The position numbers and the translations under genes were made by a program. Shown piece after piece: positions 21,582-32,086 of a stretch of DNA of 64,000 nt. The notes under the pieces are model-generated. The model made no database searches and had not been told where the DNA came from. It worked only from the letters and a program-made list of their open reading frames with translations. The stretch covers positions 108,745-172,744 of the forward strand of contig WIDE01000004.1 of assembly GCA_015039315.1 (NCBI GenBank), in the 5' to 3' direction. How positions within the stretch are numbered: the first letter of the stretch is position 1; each line of letters begins with the position of its first letter. The stretch comes from Clavulina sp. PMI_390 (Eukaryota; Basidiomycota; Agaricomycetes; Cantharellales; Hydnaceae).

Positions 21582-22094
21582 TTAATCGTCGCAATAGGTG
21601 GAAGTGCAGCTGAGGATGTCGGTATAGGTGCATTCGGACCAGGGAGGGTTGCACGTTACTGGCGAAGCGCCAGTGCGCACGCAATTGCCGCTATCACCAT
21701 CGGTAGAGAACCACACCAGACTTTCAAAGCCAATTGTGACGTTGTGTCCACAGATAATTGCGTTGGGATGGGTAGAGTCGATGGGAATGTTTGCACCAGG
21801 CTTGTCCGCATCGTACGCAGCAAGGCAGAGATCTTGTAGGAAGCCAGCACGAAACATTCATATTAGAGGCAGAGGAAACCAAATACGCGATAACTGAAAG
21901 GGGGGGGGGGGGGAAGCTACATCTAGTGGAAAGAACGAGAACTTACCAGGTGAGTCAGCGGGAAGGATGAATCCGCCTTCAAAGTAGCCTCCACCCGCCT
22001 CAGAACACTGAGCAGTACCATAATGAAAGTCTGCCGCGATGAAGGGGGCTAGGGCGAGTGCAATAGCAAATGCAAGAGCTGACTGGGTACGCAT
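21582..22094 (-). CDS. Secreted eight-cysteine protein, copy F (132 aa)
   Basis: Minus-strand exons 21947-22094 (148 nt) and 21582-21832, with intron 21833-21946. The intron carries a 14-C run on the coding strand. Signal peptide MRTQSALAFAIALALAPF ending near IAA, then DFHYGTAQC. Eight cysteines in family order, the CGHNVTIG motif and the DGDSGNC loop. It is very close to copy D, so the two are recent duplicates. A TATTTATA box lies about 105 bp upstream and the shared module lies at 22320-22354. Likely secreted; function unknown. Confidence 0.87.
21900..21913. repeat. G14 homopolymer in the copy F intron
   Basis: Fourteen consecutive G on the plus strand (C on the coding strand), inside the intron of copy F. 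Length may vary between isolates, or may be a sequencing uncertainty. Confidence 0.9.
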
Positions 22095-22781
22095 GGTGGA
22101 GTGATGGTAAGAGGTGTTGTGTGCAGGGGTGGATTGCTTGTGGGGGGTGGATGAGGATCTGGGGGGTGAAACCAGGACTCAAGACTGAGGGACTATTTAT
22201 ACACCATATTGAGGTGCTTTCTTGGCGAGTGTAGCTCCATGAAGATCACAAAGTAGTGCGAGCTACAATGGGCCGAATCGGGACCAAGCCGGACACTGAA
22301 TAGACATTTCGACATTCATCGGGTTCAGACCGAACCGAATAGCTGTCTGAGTCATTACGTGTCAATCGCTGTGAATCTGTCATGTGAGCATCCAGGAATC
22401 TTTTGAAGGGAACAAAATTGTGGCGAGTACGTCACGTCAGGTAGTAATCGAGTGGGCTAAAGTATTCAGATATAGTTATTCAATATATCGAGCACAGGAG
22501 CTCAGTTCCCTTATTCGAGGTCTGTGGGACATTCCTGAGTGGTCGATGCTCCAGAGCTACTGTGTCAAAGTTAGTCCTCCTGAACACAAATGCTGCCTGG
22601 TCGTGTGCGTGATCTTTTGGGATTCAGTTCGCGTAGATCCTTACGTCTTTGCTCAGGGGTGGCGAATCAACAATCCAGATAGTGCCTGATCCCTCTCACA
22701 TTAAGATCGAGAGAGGGTGGCAACAGAATATTTGTGCCGAGGCGTGTGCCACAACACCCCCAAGTACCCACCAATACACCA
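22095..22781. other. Divergent region between copy F and DPM3
   Basis: It holds the copy F promoter (TATTTATA near 22194-22202) and the DPM3 5' region. No gene was recognised. Confidence 0.4.
22320..22354 (-). promoter_or_regulatory. Shared upstream module of copy F (CGG-N7-CCG-N15-TGAGTCA)
   Basis: On the plus strand, CGG at 22320-22322, CCG at 22330-22332 and TGAGTCA at 22348-22354, about 254 bp upstream of the start codon. The inner gap is 7 rather than 8 nt. The outer 15-nt spacing is unchanged. Confidence 0.5.
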
Positions 22782-23231
22782 ATGACCAGAGCACAACGCT
22801 TCGCAGTGCTGGCTTCAATAGCCTCACTAGTATACGCACTCCTCCTTTTCTCCATCATCCCATTCCCGCTACTATCCCAAGAAGTCTCTGAACAACTCAT
22901 TCCTGTTGTGCGTTGGCATCTCTCGTACTTTTGAGGGTAGCAACTTGACCTGATGCATTTCTTCTTCATGCCTCTCTCTCACCCATCTAAAGCTTCCCTG
23001 GTGGCTTCTCGTATCTTTTGGATCTTATTCACTCGGCTCTCTAGGTTGGGGGCTCCTGACATTCCGAGACTGCCCCGATGCATATTACGAATTAATGCAG
23101 GTATGCACGTCCTCCCGCCTCTTCAGCTCACGATCTCGCGTCGTTTGCTCCCTTTCTCACCTCATGTCTTACAGGAAATTAAATCAGCCAAGGATGATCT
23201 AAGAGCAAAGGGCGTTACAGTCGACGCTTGA
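22782..23231 (+). CDS. DPM3: Dolichol-phosphate mannosyltransferase subunit 3 (96 aa)
   Basis: Exons: 22782-22907, 22993-23100 and 23175-23231. The product has two hydrophobic segments (residues about 6-28 and 42-62), then TFRDCPDAYYELMQEI and DDLRAKGV. This layout and the conserved TFxDC...EL..QI..A..DL motif match DPM3. In animals DPM3 is the small ER-membrane subunit that tethers the catalytic DPM1 and stabilises the complex making dolichol-phosphate-mannose for N-glycans, O-mannosyl glycans and GPI anchors. Length fits the family (about 90-95 aa). It is convergent with the CstF-like gene, with stops 140 bp apart. Confidence 0.88.
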
Positions 23232-23371
23232 CGGACTCTTTCCGATTTGCTGTCATGCGGTTCTACTACGTGTCCAACATAATATATCTTTATAATCGCA
23301 TTCTTGGTTCCCTTCGCCCCAAAAATTGTTGTTACGCACATGGTCGACGCCATGGATAGCGAACTATGGTC

Positions 23372-24314
23372 TTACCCAGTACCAAGGAAGCGTTGGCGCT
23401 ATAGGATTCAGAGCAGCGCCGTCAGTGACGGGTTTTATGTTCAGAGCAAGTGTATGACGCTCACCAGCTGCATGAATTGTGCTCTCTGTTCGGGGGGCAA
23501 TGATTGTAGTTGCTCGGGAGTGAGCGCAATAATTGCCATCACTGCGTTCTACGTTTCCCAGGTAGAGAAGCCCGTGCTGTCAGCGCTAAGCGGGCTAGCG
23601 GTTTGTTGGCGCGAACGACATTTACGTACCCTTTGTTCGGGAGGTAATGTCGCTAGCAGTGCAGACGTAGCATTCTGAGCGGGCGCAGGAGCAGGTGGTG
23701 TCGGCGTAGCTACGGCGGGTGCTGGTGCCAGTGCAGACATAGGTGTAGGCCGCATAGGACGCTCAACGACAGGTTGTTGTTGTTGCTGAATTACAGAAGC
23801 TGCTCGTTGAGCATTTCGCATTGCGGCTGGTGCAGTGGGCGCGCCTCGTAAAGCAGGAGGCGCTGAATGGGACGTTGAGGGTACAGGTGCAGGTGGGGGT
23901 GCGTTCGTGCCAGGGCCCGCGGTAGCCAGGATTCGCTGAGAGGATGAAGCAATCGAGCCAGCAGCAAAAAGGGGATAAATAATAAGGCATAGTATCGATT
24001 TAAGCAGATCTTGGGGACGCACCCCAGTTACCTCCATGTCCAGCAACCCAAGATCTGCCATGACCTTCACCAAACCATAGCACATATCGGGGACAGATGT
24101 GATGATCATGCGAGCTTGAACCAGCGTGTCAGGGGAATTGGCAAGAGTCTAAATGTCATATAGAAGTTTTCGGAGCCTCAATCAATGATATGTTCTCATG
24201 TGGACTTCGCAAAGGAGTGAGGAGCAAGAGCGCGTGCAACTATTTTCACGCCGGACACACTTTCAGCTGAGGAAGGAGATCTAGATAGTCTGAGACGTGT
24301 TTATCTTCTGCCAT
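23372..24314 (-). CDS. CstF-64/Rna15-like protein: hinge and C-terminal domain without RRM (195 aa)
   Basis: Minus-strand exons 24261-24314, 24032-24148, 23630-23935, 23465-23548 and 23372-23398. Residues about 1-65 resemble the CstF-64 hinge that binds CstF-77 (QARMIITSVPDMCYGL, MADLGLLDME). A Pro/Ala/Gln-rich linker follows. The C-terminus (about 150-195) matches the CSTF2 C-terminal three-helix domain: two LPPEQR motifs, ALTPEQLQSLPPEQR and FMQLRQRF. In the known factor this domain contacts Pcf11 or other cofactors in mRNA 3'-end formation. No RNA recognition motif lies before the ATG; the next gene upstream is a zinc-finger factor. The RRM may therefore be on a separate polypeptide. Confidence 0.75.
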
Positions 24315-24651
24315 GGTTGATATGGGAGTGAATTGGTGCTATTCAGGGTGCTGGAGAGAGCGATAGCGATGTTCGCCACACAGCACAATGGACTCGGGGC
24401 CTTTCCGGCATCACCCGCTGCACCCGAGTCGTCCAACAAGGAGCCGGGAAGAATTTCATTGAGAAGACGATAGGACAATTAATCAGACGTGGAAAATTAA
24501 TGTGGTATTACAGGGATATGAGAGGCTGGTGAAGGAAGCCTGTGGGAAGCTGGAACAATACGAAACTATCAGAGAGGAGCAGAATCAAAAGGCACGTAAA
24601 CGTGGATTGTCAGGTGTATCCCTTTCGGGACTTTATTTTAGGAGAATTTTT
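24315..24651. other. Promoter region of the CstF-like gene
   Basis: It lies between two minus-strand genes in tandem. Short ORFs on both strands overlap it without domain resemblance. Confidence 0.4.
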
Positions 24652-25766
24652 TTACGCCCTCCGTTCTTGGGGGGCATTGGACGTAAGCGACGGTGTAAGC
24701 TCAGCATCACGGAACAAAAGCTCACCATGGCCATATAGTGAGGAAGACGATGTAGATGAAGTGGGAGATATTCGCCAGTTCTGAGTAAGCTCCTGGGGCG
24801 CATGGTGCGGAGTGTGCTCGTGCTTATTACGATTGCTCGCCTGAGCAGCTAGTTCGTCAGGAAATATCGGTCAGCGAGCGAGAGAGCTTACCTGAGCGAA
24901 AGCTTTGGTACATGGGTGTCTCCTACAGAGGTAGGGGCGTTCTCCTGTGTGCGTGTAGCGGTGTGTTTTCATATTTCCTGTCTAGAGAGCCAGCATATAT
25001 CAGACGGTAATGAAGGAAGCCACAGATATCGTCAGTCCAACTGAGCTGATCGCGCATGGAGAGCTAAGAAGCAGAGGCCAAGGGATCCGGAGCTTACTCA
25101 CCTGAGAGAATGTTTCTCCGCAGAACTCGCAAACAAATGGGCGAGGGATCTGGCCGTCTCCGATGTGCGTCCACTGGTGATTCGCCCACCCTTGCTTCTA
25201 CGAGATAGGTCGACTATTAGTGTTGAGAACGCGGAAATAGGCCGTCTTGGACATTTTAGGCACTTACTGTCTGATATACCTTCTCACAGACGACGCACTC
25301 GAAGTGGGAGTTCCCTAAACAGATGGGACCAGGATGACCTTTGGGCTAGGAGTACCGTTCAGGCATAAGTCAGCTACTATTTGCCTAGGTTGGGGGCGAG
25401 ACTCACGAGACGAGGCTGTAGGACGGTCATAGCAATGGATGAATCGAGGCCCAACGGTCAGTGGGCGCGCTTGTCAGTACAGGTAAAACCGCTTATTGAC
25501 CTTTTTTGCCGATTGAATTTTTGGCCCTGAGACCGTTTGGATCGTTATTGTGGAATCGTTCGCGTACGATTCGTAGCTGTAAGATGGCGTCGATGCGTCT
25601 GCCAGAAGAAACACGCGTCAAGCCCTACATCTGCAAGGGTCAATACAAGACAAAATCTGGACGCACTAGAATATTCTTGGGGTGGAGTTGTGTCGTATTC
25701 CGGCTCAGTGACGAAGTATGCTGAGGAAACCGAGGGGATTGGGTTGAGCAGGTTGTCGATCTTCAT
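24652..25766 (-). CDS. C2H2 zinc-finger transcription factor (219 aa)
   Basis: Minus-strand exons 25667-25766, 25501-25598, 25407-25415 (9 nt), 25268-25345, 25102-25197, 24892-24981 and 24652-24840. Three fingers: C86/C89/H102/H106 (FECVVC and WANHQWTH), C118/C121/H134/H138 (FVCEFC and MKTHRYTH), and C146/C151/H164/H169. A TGERPYLC linker joins fingers 2 and 3. Before them is a Ser/Thr-rich region and a basic patch (KKPRLPKG) that could be a nuclear signal. The finger block is very confident. The two N-terminal exons and the 9-nt exon are inferred from frame continuity. An alternative start at 25430 would give a 158-residue product. Probable DNA-binding regulator; targets unknown. Confidence 0.8.
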
Positions 25767-27935
25767 ACGGCTGCTGGTGCGGATCGGCGACATTATGATC
25801 GAAGCGCAGGAAGTGATGAAGGGGTAATTATGGCGAAGGAGGGCTTAGGACTGTGAGTATCGAGAGAATGGCCTAAGGTTGAGATGAGGGGAGTGAGGGA
25901 GCTGATAATGAGAGTAAATCTAGAGACGGTTTCATTTTATTTATCTACGCAGGATATGCAGTGTCAGTCCCTGATTCAAACAAGCTAATGCATTATTAGG
26001 CGCTGTTTATCTTGCAATATATTTTCCATGCAGATAGTTCGGTGAGTGTTAATAACCTTTGACTGAGCATTACGAGTTCCTTGAGGCACTACTCCAAGCA
26101 TCGTTGAAGAGTTTTAACGTGTCAGAAGGGAGCCCGCAGGGCATAAACCTTACAAGAGGACACAGCGTAGGGTCGATAGACGCTCAAGCCTTTGTCCACG
26201 AGGCCCAGGCCAACACGTCGGTGTTTCCTTCCGCCCCACAGCCACGGGACGCAAAGATCACGAATCTGGCAGAGAATTCCATCGGATATTCCACGCTTCA
26301 CCATTAATCGGGGTTAGCGTTTGTTGCCTTACCCGAAGCGCGCTCGACTTGCTAACGAACAGTAACCAGCGCCTCCGTCGGTCAGATGTTTGTAACACGA
26401 GGTTTAGCGAGTGACCATAGGTTACCAAATCGGATTAACGAACCTTGAGCACTCTCCATAGATGAGTGCCTATGGAGATGGCGACTCGATGAGCGTGCTC
26501 TGCCTTCGAGGCGGCCTTGAAGGCTATTCGGTAGCGAAAAGAGCGCGAGATTGAAGGTTGTTATGCATTCATTGCTCTTTTTGTACGTTGGCGCCTTCAT
26601 TGTAACCAATGGTCCGGCGATTAGAGGTCACGCCAGAGCCACAGGTGGAAAAGGAGAGGAAGCCAAGCAAAAGGAACCATTGTGATGAAACAAGGCTAGA
26701 GCAAAAAGTGGCAACTCTGATTAAGATTTGCCAAAAAGGACAATGCGTTGGTAGATCACTATGTGAAAGAGAAGGAGACCATTCCGCGCAAAGCTTGAGG
26801 CGCCCTCTTTGAGGAGGAGCGGCCACGGGGACATCGCACAGAGGGAGCCTATTGGGCGAGGGGAATATTACTAAACAGCATTGAGGGGTGATTACTACAA
26901 CCGGCATATATTCCTAGCTTCAAAGCCACGCAAAATTGAATGGCCGCGCCATCGACGGACATAGAGCGCAATTGACGCGTCAAGCTCGTGAACCTGTGCA
27001 TTTTCGACAATAGCAACCTAATAAATCAAGGGGGTGATCAAAGCTTGAAGCGAGGGATCTTTTCATAATAATCTCACTATGAAGCAATGCCGCCATCTGT
27101 TTGCTTGTTGTCATCAACAGCTATGCGAAGCGTCTTACGCTGTAATTTTATTCGTCTTCTAGCCCATTAATGCAGCACAGATCGACTGTGTATGATCAAA
27201 AGCTTGCAAGAGGGTATGCATTGCACCATCAAGGCTGGTGTTGGTGAGGCTCAAGCAGGAGTCGAAAAACAGATCATCACAAAGATAACTTTCGCACGAT
27301 CATTCAGTTTTTCCCTAATTGCGTGCTACTCGTTCATCTCCGCGGAGTGTCCCGCCTCCCACATTCGGCCTTTACTTTATTCGAGGTCGTGAACCTTTCA
27401 TTGAGGCCACTCGACCGCGCGGGCAGATAGAGGGTAATCTGGAGCGTTTCAGCAGCCGTGCTCTATTCGTGATATTCTCCCAGCTCGCCAACACCAACAC
27501 CTCAAACACAAAGTTAGGCAAATAAAATACGAAATTCTATTGTAGATCCCCCCGGCGTATATGAAGCATGCTTAGTTTTGTCACCGCCATGATGGTACCT
27601 TCCTAGTATTAGATCCCAATGCTGCAATAGCAAAGGATCTGCCATGCACACACACCATGTTCATCCGCGTCCACCGCTGGTGATTGCCTGTGCAAGCCAC
27701 TCCCGATGTTCCGACGGTGGCGGATGGAATGAGCTCAGATCGGTGACGACTAGCTGCCGCTAAACCTACAAACATGCGCCCTCCACATTTCATTCCCACC
27801 TGTGAGTGATTTCTAGTTACCAAGCCTCTCGGGGGTATAGAATCATATGCCAATGCCTCCAAAGTATAAAGCCCGAGTACTAAAGTACGCGTCCTATTCT
27901 TCAACGTGTTCCTAAGTGAAACTCCCTCCGACACC
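25767..27935. other. Gene-poor stretch of 2.2 kb
   Basis: It lies between divergent start codons of the zinc-finger gene and the aldehyde dehydrogenase gene. Open frames of 60-118 codons occur on both strands (for example 26569-26907 minus, 27581-27937 minus), but none shows a recognisable domain or convincing exon structure. A perfect 8-bp inverted repeat (CTCCATAG/CTATGGAG, 8-nt loop) lies at 26454-26477. Confidence 0.45.
27865..27870 (+). promoter_or_regulatory. TATA box of the aldehyde dehydrogenase gene
   Basis: TATAAA 66-71 bp upstream of the ATG at 27936, a plausible position for a fungal core promoter. Confidence 0.4.
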
Positions 27936-30443
27936 ATGGCCGAGAACTATACTCCCATCGACGAGATTCCTAAGGTCCGTCACACATAATGGTCTAACCA
28001 CACCATCCTCTTTGCTCATCCAACGATGTCTGGTAGATCCGCGAGCGAGTCTTCAGCGCGTTCGCGACGAACCGCTCCCGGGATGTAGCGTTCCGCAAGA
28101 CCCAGCTATTGCAGATGGCCTACCTGTTGCAGGGTGCGTCTCTCTGGCGTCCATATTCACACTCTTTCAACATTGACCCTCTCTTCTCTTTACAGACAAC
28201 TTACCTCGATTTGAGGAGGCTATGAAGGCTGACTTGGGCCGCAACCACTATGAGACTGCTGCACTCGAGATGAGCGGCCTCTTCAAGGAGGCACTGATCG
28301 CGTACGACAAAGTGGAGCAGTGGGCCGCCCCTGAAGGAGTTCCATTCAACCTCAAAACCTCTCTCTTGAAGGGCCGAGTCGTTAAGGACCCCCAGGGAGT
28401 CGTTCTCGTCATTGGCCCTTACAATTACCCTGTGGTGCGTACTTTCATTCTAATAACCTTTCATCCGGTGATTAATGTTCATCTCACCCGAACCCAACCG
28501 CAGTGGTGCCTGTTGACTCCTCTCGTAAGTTTCCTAGAGGTCTTCGCCCAATGTTAGCATACTAAACTTGGTCTGTTGTATAGATTGGCGCGATCGCAGC
28601 TGGCTGTGGTGCCGTCATCAAGCCTTCGGAAATTGTGCCCCACGTTCAAGATCTCATTGCTGAACTTATTCCCAAGTACCTGGACCCTGAGCTGTACCAG
28701 GTTGTTACTGCAGATATCCCGGGTACCACCAAGGTATATTTTGCGTTCTGACAGTCTTCTTGATTGGCTGCTAATCACATCCGTTTCCCACGGTCTTCCA
28801 GCTTCTCGAGCTGCAATGGGACCATAGTACGTGCTCGTAGCATTTCTTTGGTCCGTTTAATGGCTAATATGGCTTTATTCTCTCTCGCTCAGTCATGTAT
28901 ACCGGAAACGGTACAGTTGGGAGGATCGTCGCCACCGCTGCCGCGAAGCATTTGACTCCCGTCTCATTGGAGGTAAGATTTTGCACATTGTACTGGCCAC
29001 CGTTTCTAAGCGAATTCTTGCTTTAGCTTGGAGGCAAGTCCCCAGTCATTGTTGACGGGACCGCAGACCTCGCTATCACTGCCCGCCGTGTCATGTGGGC
29101 CAAGGTTTGCAACGCGGGTCAGGTGCGTGAGGCTGCTTTTCTTGCTGTACATGCATTCCTAACAATTCCGCCTCCGGCCCTTCCACCCGATCACAGGTCT
29201 GCATTGCCCCAGATTATGTTCTGGTTACGGATGGCCGTCAAGAGGAGCTCGTGGAGGCGTTCAAGACAGCCTTCAAGACACTGTTCCCTGAGGGTGTTGA
29301 CCCCTCAGACTTCCCCCATGTCCCCCTCACTCGCCACTTCGATCGTATCACCAAGCAGCTTGCTGACAGCAAGGGTACCATTGTCTTTGGTGGCAAATCG
29401 GATCGTTCCACCCTGTTCATCGAGCCTACCCTCGTGAAGGACGTCAAGGCCGGTGATTCTTTGATGTTAGAGTGAGTGGATAATATACCCTCCACTATGG
29501 AGACAGCTCTTCCTTTCTAGCTGCTGATATTTGTGCACCTTGTTTAGTGAGATTTTCGGCCCCATTCTTCCTATCATGCCCGTCAAGGATGTGCAGGCCG
29601 CTGTGGATTACATCAACGCACACGACCGTCCACTCATGCTCCACAACTTCACGACGAGCGAGAAAGTCAAGAGGTTCGGTATGTTGACGTCCCTATCTTT
29701 TTGTGGCCTTCGACCGCTTTATTGACATCATCTTCATCCACCCTGCACCGATTTCGGGTTTTTGTAGTGGAGGCGAACACCTTCAGTGGCATGTATGCCA
29801 TCAACGACTTGTTCTTGAACACCACTATTGAGGGCTTGCCAATGAGCGGCACTGGTGCTGTACGTTACGGATTTGATTTGTGGCTTTCAAGAGTCATGAC
29901 CACTGACTATCCCTGATTTTCATGCATCTAATCGTTGCTTTAGTCTGGCTGTAAGTGGCTGTCTTCGTCGTCCTAGGGACAGGAAGAAATCAGACTAACT
30001 GGTATTCATACAGACGGTGCCCACAAGGATAAGGCAGGCTTTGACAGCTTCACCCACCGCCGCTCGACATTCGAGTCGCCCAGCTGGATCGACTATGTCA
30101 TGTTTGTCCGCTTCCACCCCTTCACCGTACGTCCCAGCTTTCCACTCTCCAATTTCTCCCCGTCACAGAGCTAACAACCAAAATATATTCTTGACTCGCT
30201 CTCTCACACATGGTGTCATAAAATAATTAGGAGAAGAAAGCGAAGCTCGGAAGGAAGGTGTTGATTCCAAAGGTCCCGTATCCTCGCCCTGGTACGCCAC
30301 CGTCGGCAGGAGCGATCGTCAAGTCAGTGCTCGCTGCACCATTCAGTGGATCCGCAAAGTACCTCACGGTGGTGGTCGCCGCACTCGCCGTCGTGCTGGC
30401 TACGAACCCTGGCCTCCTTGCATCACTCGGGCTGTTGGCATGA
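27936..30443 (+). CDS. Fatty aldehyde dehydrogenase, ALDH3-type with C-terminal membrane tail (525 aa)
   Basis: Fourteen exons: 27936-27974, 28037-28133, 28196-28434, 28504-28524, 28584-28733, 28802-28826, 28893-28972, 29027-29122, 29197-29471, 29548-29678, 29768-29859, 29944-29950 (7 nt), 30014-30126 and 30231-30443. It has the ALDH signatures: VIGPYNYPV, IGAIAAGCGAVIKPSE, VSLELGGKSP (general-base Glu217) and NAGQVCIAPDY (catalytic Cys251), plus DEIFGPILPI. The last about 27 residues form a hydrophobic segment (YLTVVVAALAVVLA), as in ALDH3A2/Hfd1-type enzymes anchored to ER, lipid droplets or mitochondria. It oxidises long-chain aldehydes to fatty acids with NAD(P)+. The substrate is inferred from the family and the anchor. 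Confidence 0.92.
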
Positions 30444-30837
30444 GAAGCTCAAGCCGTCGGTCCCGTTTTGGTCTTGTAGTGCTCGCGAGTGTGTAGATCA
30501 CTTTTTTGTAATGCGTTGTAGAGATTGGATGTAGTTATTGGACTTGCACCCTTGTTACACGATAATTTAGCCTTCCTTTTCCCAATGGAGAATAGTTTGC
30601 CTTCAATACTTCTTGGTGACCATTCCTTCCTTCTACAAACTGTTACTGGCAGTGAAGTCTCGCGCGAATATTCCAGGAGAATACCACCCTCGTTGCTATT
30701 ATATTCTTGTGCAGAAAAGAAAAGAAAAAAAAACAAGTCCATCCATTGTAGCATAACCAAATGTCCATCCACAGCGAGTTCTCAATCAACCGAACCACTC
30801 CTCTACTCAAACAGAGTACTAAATAGAAGCAGCTAGC
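30444..30837. other. Convergent 3' region
   Basis: About 390 bp between the ALDH gene and the membrane-protein gene. A purine-rich run lies near 30715-30740. No gene is seen. Confidence 0.4.
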
Positions 30838-32086
30838 CTACACCTTCACATCATCGTATTCCTCCTTCTCCTTCATACGCTTCTCATCTGCAAACGGATC
30901 ATCGCGTGCTCCCGCTGGAGCAGTCGCGTAGACTTGGAAGTTTGTGTTCCCTGGTGCCGCAGTCATCCCTTCAGGGTTGTACGGGACTTGCTGGGGTTGC
31001 TGTTGCGCCCAGAGCATTCCAGCTGCTTGGACTTGGCCAGGCTGCATGATGTACGGGGGCATGTAGGCGTTGGGGTTGAAGAGGCTCGGAACAGCGGGAG
31101 CTGGGATTGTGATGGTCACGGTCTATTCAATGAAAGTTGACCCATCAGTAAGAGTTTCATGGAAGATATAAATAGACCGCCGCGGTTGAAAGTGATACAT
31201 ACGCCGTCGGTAGTCCAGACTCCAGGGGGTCGGATCTAGATATGATTGTGCACAGCGAGGCAGGGAAGGAAGGAGGGGGTCCATCAGTGTTCTGTTCGAG
31301 ATAGCGGAACATATTGATGAATCACGACTGACCGTCCACTTGGGAACGAAGGCTGGTCCAGAAGCACCGTCTTCCACCGCCCATCGAGTTGCCATTGTGC
31401 GACCAGTGCGAGCGCCCTAAACATCCCACGAAGCAACGTGGTTCGATCAGACAGTCCCAGTCAGCGTCAAGCAACGACGGAACAACATTTCAAATCAAAA
31501 AGGAAGGAGACAAGAATGAAACTTCACTGACCATATACTTCCACAGAATGAGCGGCGTCCAGAGCACCAGTACGAGGCCTACGAAGATGCCGAAAGCAGC
31601 CCAACGCGACTTTTCGATGTAAGGCCAGATCTCATCGTCAATCGTCCCTACGTCGAACCTATTAGTTCCGATGATCGTAGAGTTGTCTCTGGCCCGATCA
31701 AATGCGTCGCGGAGCGGCTTGGGAGTGATAGCGTTGAAGAGTACGTGGTACAGGACCGTAGGGATGATACCGCATGCGCTGGGTGGCGTATTTTCAGTAG
31801 CTGAGTGGAGCACAATGATGAATCAACTCACAGGAGGGTAAAGACAATCCAGATCCGTTCGAAGAGGGGCTTGGAGTACTTTGCGCAGAGCTTGTTGATC
31901 TCCATGATCCTAAAGTCCCATTTCTCAGAGGTGACCAAGCCTTGAAGCTCGTATGGGACAGGGATGTTCTCAGGTTGACGACGAATGGTCTAAAAGTGCG
32001 GCGTTGGTGTCGTATCCCAGTGATGGGAGGTTGGGGAGACTTACAAAACTGATGGTAGAATCGGCGTTGCGGATAGTGCCAACCAT
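30838..32086 (-). CDS. Unknown two-helix membrane protein (282 aa)
   Basis: Minus-strand exons 32045-32086, 31832-31989, 31532-31778, 31333-31416, 31203-31235 and 30838-31122. Two strongly hydrophobic segments are seen: about 59-82 (WIVFTLLACGIIPTVLYHV) and 126-146 (AAFGIFVGLVLVLWTPLIL). The C-terminal cytosolic-type tail is Pro/Gln-rich (YMPPYIMQPGQ) and ends in a charged stretch (EKRMKEKEEYDDVKV). I do not recognise the family. A CT-rich leader lies upstream on the coding strand. The splice model holds one frame through six exons, so the gene is very likely real. Confidence 0.75.

Noticed and set aside
26454..26477. 8-bp perfect inverted repeat with 8-nt loop
   Set aside because: Too short to distinguish from chance, and nothing nearby suggests a terminator or RNA gene.
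26569..26907. 112-codon minus ORF in the gene-poor stretch
   Set aside because: No domain, no partner exons and no promoter signal; expected by chance in 2 kb.
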